Source of the DNA: Thalassiosira profunda
Taxonomy: Eukaryota > Bacillariophyta > Thalassiosirophyceae > Thalassiosirales > Thalassiosiraceae
Length of the DNA stretch: 12,635 nt
Direction: 5' to 3'
NCBI GenBank assembly: GCA_036939355.1
Contig: JALLAP010001382.1
Span: 1-12,635 of the forward strand
Under the pieces are notes generated by a model. The model was not told the origin of the DNA. It was given only the letters and a program-made list of their open reading frames with translations, and searched no databases. Positions 8,074 to 12,635 of this stretch are shown here, in pieces. Positions within the stretch are counted from its first letter, which is position 1, and each line of letters opens with the position of its first letter. Made by a program: the position numbers and the translations under genes.

Positions 8074-8543
8074 CTTGCCGCGCCCCCTTTGCAACGATAT
8101 GTTGTCAATTGCAACGGGCCGGTCGACTCCCGTTGGCAACGACTTTATGGTGACCCTCGCGACGGCGGCAACAATCCATCGGTTCGCTTCCGTGTCCCTT
8201 CGTCTAACGCTCAACTCAGCGATCACCAAAATTGCGGCTCGGCGCACTTCGATTTATCGGCATCAAATCGGCTCAAGCTGATATTGATTCCTACGTTGAA
8301 AATGATGTGACATATTTGTTCATACAAGTTCCTACCAGTTCCTACGTTAATTTTTTGGCATCGTCAGTCCTCCTTTCAACGGACGGTTCAAGCAAGATCA
8401 GCAATCAGCCAGTCAATCGTTTGGGGACCCGCCCCCACCCACCGGCAACCTCTCAAGGCGGCGAAGCGTGGTCGGTATCTCTAGAGCTTGGTGGCGGCCG
8501 GGCTCGCAGAAACGACGACTTTCAGCAAGGCATTTGCAAAGGT
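8074..8543. promoter_or_regulatory. Divergent promoter region between cyclin and MaoC-like gene
   Basis: These 470 bases lie between opposed start codons. They contain three TTCCTAC words (8288, 8329 and 8339), two of them within the 10-mer TTCCTACGTT. I see no E2F-like site or RNA gene that I would defend. Confidence 0.45.
8288..8348. repeat. Three TTCCTAC motifs in the cyclin/MaoC promoter region
   Basis: TTCCTACGTT occurs at 8288-8297 and 8339-8348, and TTCCTACC at 8329-8336. Three copies in 61 bp of non-coding DNA could be regulatory or chance. Confidence 0.35.
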
Positions 8544-9257
8544 ATGAACAGAGTTCTTCGTGTGGCAACAAAGGCGCGGGGGCGGCGGGCATTCTCGTCG
8601 TGTGCGCATCCTCCGCTGGCTACGTCCAACGCCAAGATCCACCGCAGAAACATTGCAAATCAGAGAGGAATTCACATCACAAATGGGCATCGATCGACGT
8701 CCCTTCGCAATCAATCCAGCAATAAGCACGTCGGTGGCTCCGAACTGGGCATTCGCATAGATGGCAACATTCCATTCGAGGGAAAGGGGCTGCAAATTGG
8801 GCAATACGCCGAGATATCTCGCAGCTACAGCCAAGAGGACGTGGAGGCGTTTGGAACGTTGATCGGCGATATGAACCCCGTGCACTTTCCAGCATCGAAA
8901 CAAGGCAATCAACATTCGATCGAGAGACCGATAGTGCACGGCATCCTGCTTTCTTCGGCGTTCTCCGCGATCTTTGGCACGCTCGTGCCTGGCGCCAAGT
9001 ATCGGTCGCAGCTTCTCAAGTTCCATCAGCCGGTATATGTAGGTGAGGGTGAGGAGGTCTGCGCACAAGTTATTGTGAATCAAGTGCGGCAGATCAATCG
9101 AGAGGGCGACGAGGGGGTGTATTGCGTTTGTGACACCATCGTCACCAAAGCGGCAGAAAATGCAGATGAGGATGAAGACGGCGACGGTGTGCTGTGCGTA
9201 TCCGGAGAGGCGCGAGTGTGGCTTCCTGGAGCAACAGTTGCGGTAAATGCAGAATGA
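8544..9257 (+). CDS. MaoC-like (R)-3-hydroxyacyl thioester dehydratase, HTD2-like, probably mitochondrial
   Basis: This is a hot-dog-fold hydratase/dehydratase. From ATG 8544 it has 237 aa. Residues 1-60 are Arg/Ser-rich with almost no acidic residues, consistent with a mitochondrial presequence. The fold runs from about 83: EISRSYSQEDVEAFGTLIGD, then the catalytic motif with Asp109 and His114 (GDMNPVHF, the hydratase-2 D-x-N-P-x-H pattern), then IVHGILLSSAFSAIFGT and KFHQPVYVGEGEEVCAQV. The length and order match the RPP14-linked human HTD2, the dehydratase of mitochondrial type II fatty-acid synthesis, so that role is the best guess. Peroxisomal or bacterial-type enoyl-CoA hydratase 2 is the alternative, but there is no C-terminal PTS1. 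An acidic loop (207-215) interrupts the last strands. No intron is needed. An in-frame extension to 8232 reads as untranslated sequence. Confidence 0.87.
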   Translation: MNRVLRVATKARGRRAFSSCAHPPLATSNAKIHRRNIANQRGIHITNGHRSTSLRNQSSNKHVGGSELGIRIDGNIPFEGKGLQIGQYAEISRSYSQEDVEAFGTLIGDMNPVHFPASKQGNQHSIERPIVHGILLSSAFSAIFGTLVPGAKYRSQLLKFHQPVYVGEGEEVCAQVIVNQVRQINREGDEGVYCVCDTIVTKAAENADEDEDGDGVLCVSGEARVWLPGATVAVNAE

Positions 9258-9325
9258 ACCCTCAAAGATGCAACTAATGTAACTGGATATGGCGCAATTG
9301 TAGCAAACCCCACCGACAGCAAAGC

Positions 9326-10510
9326 TTAACCAAAGAGCCACTCGATAATATTGGCAAGCTGTCCCGGATCTCCGCCTTCCACCAACTCAGCAATCTTGGG
9401 ATTCATCAGAATAAGCACCACAAATGCCCACATCAGCGCCAGACTCCAAATCAACACTGGGTTGTCCACATATCTACCGGTGCTTTCCGTGGCCGTGCCG
9501 CCATTGTTAGCGCCATTCGATGGATTGACATACGTGTGCAAAAGCTTTTGCTCCATGATCATTCCGCGAGAGAACCACAACTTCATACGTGCCAGCGCGC
9601 CATTCTCGCCGTCGTGCCCGTCCAGATCGCCTCCCACTTCGCCGAAGCCTTCGTCGTGAAAGTTATTGAGGTGGGAGAAATCAACGTTCTCGAGGTCGCG
9701 CTGAAGGCGAGCAATGGAGATGGAGAGGCGGGCCATATCCCCGCCGATGCTACCGTCATCGTCGTCAGACCTGACCGAGGCGCCGAGGTCCTCGGAACCT
9801 CCCGAGATTGCGGCGGAGGGAGACCTGCGAAGTCTCAGAATGCTTCCTTTCGGGCTGCCGATGCCAATTTCATCCCTGCGTATAGCGTCGAGAAGTGCAT
9901 CGGCCTCCTTTTCCATCGACTGCAGCCTCCGCAGAGGAGGGCTTCCCACAAACCCCGCGGCATCGTTGCTTCTTGACGGCGTCTCATCTTTGGGAGCCGC
10001 CGAGACATCGTCCACCAGATTTGGAAGACTGTCGAACGAGATGCGCCCCTTGCCCTCGTACCCGTCGATCATCTGGGCGCTCCCCTGCAACGCTGACATC
10101 AGCAGCGCTGCACTTTGCGGTAGACATTCTGTCATCTCTTCTTCGTTCGCCATTGCATCGCCTGCCTCCGCGTGATCCTTCTCCAAATCATGACACCCGT
10201 CTCTATAATCACTCTCGTCCAATCCAGTGGTCTTCAGCTTCTTTAGGGCCATCGTTGGACATCCCAACGGCGAGCAAACCCCCTCGAAATCATCATCCTC
10301 GTATTGAACGTCCATTTTCGCATTGTCGTGTTGCCCCAGTCGCTTCATCACGGTGGGCAGCAACTTCTGCGCTAGCGATGCCGCGCTGGGAACGAGCGTT
10401 TGTTTGGCATCCACAGAAGCGTCAATTTTGCGCGCCTCGGCGGCACTCTCGCAACCGCCAGGGCCGCCGCCGCCGACCTTGGCGTGGAAAGGAGGGGCTC
10501 GAAGGTTCAT
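9326..10510 (-). CDS. Hypothetical acidic protein with C-terminal membrane anchor
   Basis: I do not recognise this 394-aa protein. It is one continuous ORF from ATG 10510 to TAA. Residues 1-30 are Gly-rich. The middle (65-300) is acidic and Ser/Asp-rich, probably disordered, with possible phosphosites (GSPPLRRLQS, GSPKGSILRLRRSPS) and a short helix at 198-213 (MEKEADALLDAIRRDE). A more ordered part follows at 305-325 (ARMKLWFSRGMIMEQKLLH). One strong hydrophobic segment spans 351-370 (LIWSLALMWAFVVLILM), followed by a 24-residue tail. A single late membrane span, with no signal peptide, is typical of tail-anchored proteins, although the post-anchor tail is near the upper size limit. It converges with the MaoC-like gene, with 68 bp between stop codons, and diverges from the MtnB gene. 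Confidence 0.75.
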   Translation of the reverse strand: MNLRAPPFHAKVGGGGPGGCESAAEARKIDASVDAKQTLVPSAASLAQKLLPTVMKRLGQHDNAKMDVQYEDDDFEGVCSPLGCPTMALKKLKTTGLDESDYRDGCHDLEKDHAEAGDAMANEEEMTECLPQSAALLMSALQGSAQMIDGYEGKGRISFDSLPNLVDDVSAAPKDETPSRSNDAAGFVGSPPLRRLQSMEKEADALLDAIRRDEIGIGSPKGSILRLRRSPSAAISGGSEDLGASVRSDDDDGSIGGDMARLSISIARLQRDLENVDFSHLNNFHDEGFGEVGGDLDGHDGENGALARMKLWFSRGMIMEQKLLHTYVNPSNGANNGGTATESTGRYVDNPVLIWSLALMWAFVVLILMNPKIAELVEGGDPGQLANIIEWLFG

Positions 10511-10688
10511 GCTGGCTGGAAAGGAGGGGCTGGTATTGGTATTGTAGGTTCAGCTGGCGTAACACGGCGGAAAGTGGGCGTTGAGCGTTGAGTGTTACAA
10601 TGACGAGAGAGGAGTGTTATTTCGTTGGGGTAATGTTTTAGAGGAAGGTGTTGTTGGGAGGCTGGCGCGAGGAAGGACGGGCTGGCAT

Positions 10689-10698
10689 ATCACGTGAT
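10689..10698. promoter_or_regulatory. Palindromic E-box ATCACGTGAT
   Basis: This is a 10-bp perfect palindrome with a CACGTG core, the site class of bHLH and bZIP factors. It lies about 180 bp upstream of the tail-anchored gene and shares the TCACGTGA core with 11238-11245. Confidence 0.4.
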
Positions 10699-11029
10699 TT
10701 CGTGAGCGAGCTAGTTTAGAAATTCGAATTTCGAATTTGAAAGGAAGCGAGCCGAGCTCATTCCTTTTCGAGCACGGCGACGAACGCCGAGCTCTCGGAG
10801 TCCTTCCGTCGACGTGCTGCGGCGCTTCTCACTTCGCGGACGGGCGTCGGCGGGCACGACCACCTGCTGGGGTGACAACTTGGGCAAGAAGCTGAACGTC
10901 AGCGCCCGCGTCACAGTCGAAGGCAGGGCTCGCCGGCGCCAGAGCGACACGAGACTGCCAGAGGGGACCTCGAACGGCTTGGCGCGTCGATGTATTGTAG
11001 TTTAAAAATCCCCAAACCCACCCTGGAAG

Positions 11030-11157
11030 CATCCCTCGCGCCGAAGGGGTCGGGCGAGGGGGTTGAATCGTAGTAGCGTACGATTCCACAGCCCATCCCT
11101 CGCCGAAGGGGTCGGGCGAGGGGGGTGAATCGTAGTATAGCGTACGATTCCACAGCC
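11030..11157. repeat. Tandem pair of 64-bp units, each with two inverted repeats
   Basis: Units 11030-11093 and 11094-11157 are nearly identical, both 64 bp, and differ mainly by two balancing 2-nt indels. Each has a GC-rich stem (CCCTCGC with GCGAGGG; in unit 2, 8 bp, 11097-11104 with 11115-11122). Each also has an AT/GC stem GAATCGTA with TACGATTC (11065-11072 with 11079-11086; 11127-11134 with 11143-11150). Function is unknown. Possibilities are a structured RNA, a mobile-element remnant or a regulatory repeat. Confidence 0.85.
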
Positions 11158-11237
11158 GAATCGCAAGATATGTATCTCTAGCCGCGTAGGAGTGACGAGC
11201 GAGAGGCCTCTGGCTTCAGATTCTCTGGATCATGTTG

Positions 11238-11245
11238 TCACGTGA
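11238..11245. promoter_or_regulatory. Palindromic E-box TCACGTGA
   Basis: This is a perfect 8-bp palindrome 178 bp upstream of the MtnB start. In yeast, TCACGTG is the Cbf1 site used at sulfur and methionine genes. Whether any comparable factor acts here is unknown. Confidence 0.4.
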
Positions 11246-11422
11246 ATCGAAGAAAATGAGACGCAGATTTGCAACCCCTTACAATTCCCTGTCTCGAATT
11301 TTACCCTCACACCCACACCCTCGCATCCCATTATCCTGCCCCTGGCCCTGGCTCCTAAAGCCGCCGCGCGCCCGCCCCACCCCCTCTCGCCCCTCCCCAG
11401 CCCCCTCTGAACCCAATTTGCA

Positions 11423-12635
11423 ATGAAGGGCTCCCCTCCCAGCCCCAGCGGCACCAAGAAGCGGGTGACACTCAACGCTCCCGACGATGCACCGACCCGC
11501 GGTGCACCCCGGAGGCAGCGGTCCATGGGGCCCAAGCAAATGTCCCTCGCGGCCTTCACGCCGGACAATTACTCGGACGACGAGGACGACAAATTCTTCC
11601 ACGGGGAGCCCGGGGCGGGGTGGACGAACGGCCAGATCCCGCCCCAGTTCGCCGCCGCCATGACCCTCCACCCCTTCACGCGCTCGGGACGGCTGAGCCT
11701 GTACAACCACCACCGGCGGTGGATCAACTTCCAATCGAGCTGGAGCCGGATCGGCGACGGGACCACGGAATTGGACGCGGTGCACTCCGAAAGTTCCGGC
11801 GGAAAAAGCGTCATGACGGGGTGTCTGGTCGAGGAGGGCCGCACGGTCCGGGCGCTCGTCGCCCAGCTGTGCGAATGCTTCTACAAGGCCGGTTGGGCCA
11901 CGGGCACCGGCGGCGGCGTCTCCATCCGCGTCGGAGGGCCCAGGGAAAATCGCCCGTACCGCATCTTCGTCGCCCCCTCCGGCGTCCAGAAGGAGGACAT
12001 GGTCGGCGACGACGTCTTCGAATTGGACATGGATAGAGAGGTGGTGGCCCCGCCCAAGACGCCCAACCTGCGGCAGTCGGCGTGCACCCCGCTGTGGTAC
12101 GTGGTGTACAAGCACGTCCCCTCGGCGATGTGCGTCATCCACACGCACTCGATGAATGCGCAGTTGGCGACGCTGTTGGACCCCACCGAGAAGAGCGACG
12201 TGTTAAGGGTGACGCACTTGGAGATGCTCAAGGGGGTGGGGAATCACTCGTACGATTCGGTATTGGAGGTGCCCATAATTGACAATCGTCCCACGGAGGA
12301 TCTGCTCGCGGCGCAGCTGGAGGAGGCCATCCAAAAGTATCCCAAGTGCAATGCGGTCCTCGTGCGGAGGCACGGGGTGTACGTCTGGGGCGACAGCTGG
12401 GAGCAGGCGAAAGCGCAGTGCGAGAGCTTCGATTACTTGTTCGAATCGGCGGTGAAGATGAAGGGGATGGGGTTGGAGAGCGGGGTGATCCCGACGAGCG
12501 GGACTTATAGGGAGGAGGATGTGGATATGGAGGAAGAGGAGAAGAAGGAGGATGGGAGCCCGCCGGCGAAGCGGCAGAAAGTGGCACCGGCGTTCAATGC
12601 GGCCGGGGCGACAGACAATGCAGCAGATCTGCAGT
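11423..12635 (+). CDS. mtnB: Methylthioribulose-1-phosphate dehydratase (MtnB/APIP) with extensions, open at right edge
   Basis: It dehydrates 5-methylthioribulose-1-phosphate in the methionine salvage pathway. It is a zinc enzyme of the class II aldolase fold, normally cytosolic. The frame is open from ATG 11423 through the last base, 404 codons with no stop. The domain spans about 142-350: ALVAQLCECFYKAGWATGTGGG, then IFVAPSGVQKEDM, SACTPLWYVVY (Cys221), VIHTHS (zinc ligands His240 and His242), THLEMLKGV (catalytic Glu267), VPIIDNRP, and AVLVRRHGVYVWG (zinc ligand His317) followed by CESFDYLFE. These match human APIP block by block. Residues 1-141 have no counterpart in APIP: a basic Ser/Pro start, an acidic SDDEDD patch, then an aromatic-rich segment I do not recognise. 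After the domain comes an acidic run (364-377) and PPAKRQK (380-386), which resembles a nuclear signal. No intron is needed within the visible part. Confidence 0.93.
   Translation, partial: MKGSPPSPSGTKKRVTLNAPDDAPTRGAPRRQRSMGPKQMSLAAFTPDNYSDDEDDKFFHGEPGAGWTNGQIPPQFAAAMTLHPFTRSGRLSLYNHHRRWINFQSSWSRIGDGTTELDAVHSESSGGKSVMTGCLVEEGRTVRALVAQLCECFYKAGWATGTGGGVSIRVGGPRENRPYRIFVAPSGVQKEDMVGDDVFELDMDREVVAPPKTPNLRQSACTPLWYVVYKHVPSAMCVIHTHSMNAQLATLLDPTEKSDVLRVTHLEMLKGVGNHSYDSVLEVPIIDNRPTEDLLAAQLEEAIQKYPKCNAVLVRRHGVYVWGDSWEQAKAQCESFDYLFESAVKMKGMGLESGVIPTSGTYREEDVDMEEEEKKEDGSPPAKRQKVAPAFNAAGATDNAADLQ

Larger units (their letters stand above)
10511..11422. promoter_or_regulatory. Long divergent intergenic region with E-boxes and tandem hairpin units
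   Basis: These 912 bases separate two opposed start codons. Contents in order: a palindromic E-box (10689-10698), a TTCGAA-rich A/T patch (10719-10740), a G/C-rich stretch with short basic ORFs that I do not recognise (10741-11000), the 64-bp tandem units (11030-11157), a second E-box (11238-11245), and a C/T-rich tract (about 11275-11412) next to the MtnB start that is probably its core promoter or leader. Confidence 0.5.

Noticed and set aside
7090..8310. 406-residue plus-strand ORF opposite the cyclin
   Set aside because: It is rich in Arg, His, Leu and Val and lies antisense to a well-supported cyclin. It is a GC-rich shadow with no family features.
8481..9341. 286-residue minus-strand ORF opposite the MaoC-like gene
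   Set aside because: It is antisense to a gene with a clear catalytic motif, is Cys/Arg-rich and shows no domain pattern.
9895..10584. 229-residue plus-strand ORF opposite the tail-anchored gene
   Set aside because: It is Pro/Arg/Ser-rich and unpatterned, while the opposite strand holds a full ORF with a membrane anchor.
10711..11153. Overlapping short minus-strand ORFs in the long intergenic region
   Set aside because: They are Arg-rich, run through the 64-bp repeats and resemble no known protein. I considered a histone-like or degraded gene but found no motif to support it.
11030..11157. CRISPR-like array
   Set aside because: Only two directly adjacent units with no spacers, and the genome is eukaryotic.
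11279..12148. 289-residue minus-strand ORF opposite MtnB
   Set aside because: It is a shadow of the GC-rich MtnB coding strand; the plus strand carries all the zinc-site motifs.

Overview
This is a nuclear stretch from a eukaryote, most likely a diatom or a close stramenopile relative. Reasons: (i) genes on both strands are interrupted by short GT-AG introns of about 64-116 nt; (ii) the glycosyltransferase and the cyclin resemble families that are expanded in diatoms; (iii) two proteins begin with presequences that look mitochondrial; (iv) an aliphatic amidase of very bacterial type carries four introns. The single N at 6748, between two copies of the same sequence, and lesions in one gene suggest a draft assembly. 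The taxon is inferred from memory of families, not from a search.

Layout. 1-1706 (-): ABCG-type half-transporter, three exons visible, running off the left edge. 2098-3331 (-): type II membrane glycosyltransferase (GT92/GT2-like) of two exons, whose real C-terminus lies in a different frame from the unspliced ORF. 3960-4764 (-): FrnE-like DsbA-family oxidoreductase with its active-site motif destroyed by a TGA and a 2-nt deletion. 5116-6493 (+): AmiE-like aliphatic amidase in five exons. 6937-8073 (-): cyclin. 8544-9257 (+): MaoC/HTD2-like hot-dog dehydratase with a presequence. 9326-10510 (-): unrecognised acidic protein with a C-terminal membrane anchor. 11423-12635 (+): methylthioribulose-1-phosphate dehydratase (MtnB/APIP) with long N- and C-terminal extensions, open at the right edge.

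The genes are not an operon and share no evident pathway. Three divergent pairs share upstream regions: FrnE/amidase (351 bp), cyclin/MaoC (470 bp) and tail-anchored protein/MtnB (912 bp). The last holds two palindromic E-boxes and a tandem pair of 64-bp units, each able to form two hairpins. Amidase and cyclin converge, as do MaoC and the tail-anchored gene (68 bp between stop codons).

I found no new defence or mobile system. The best leads are the broken FrnE active site (selenocysteine, pseudogene or error), the bacterial-type amidase with introns, the double-hairpin tandem repeat, and the extended MtnB with a nuclear-signal-like tail.
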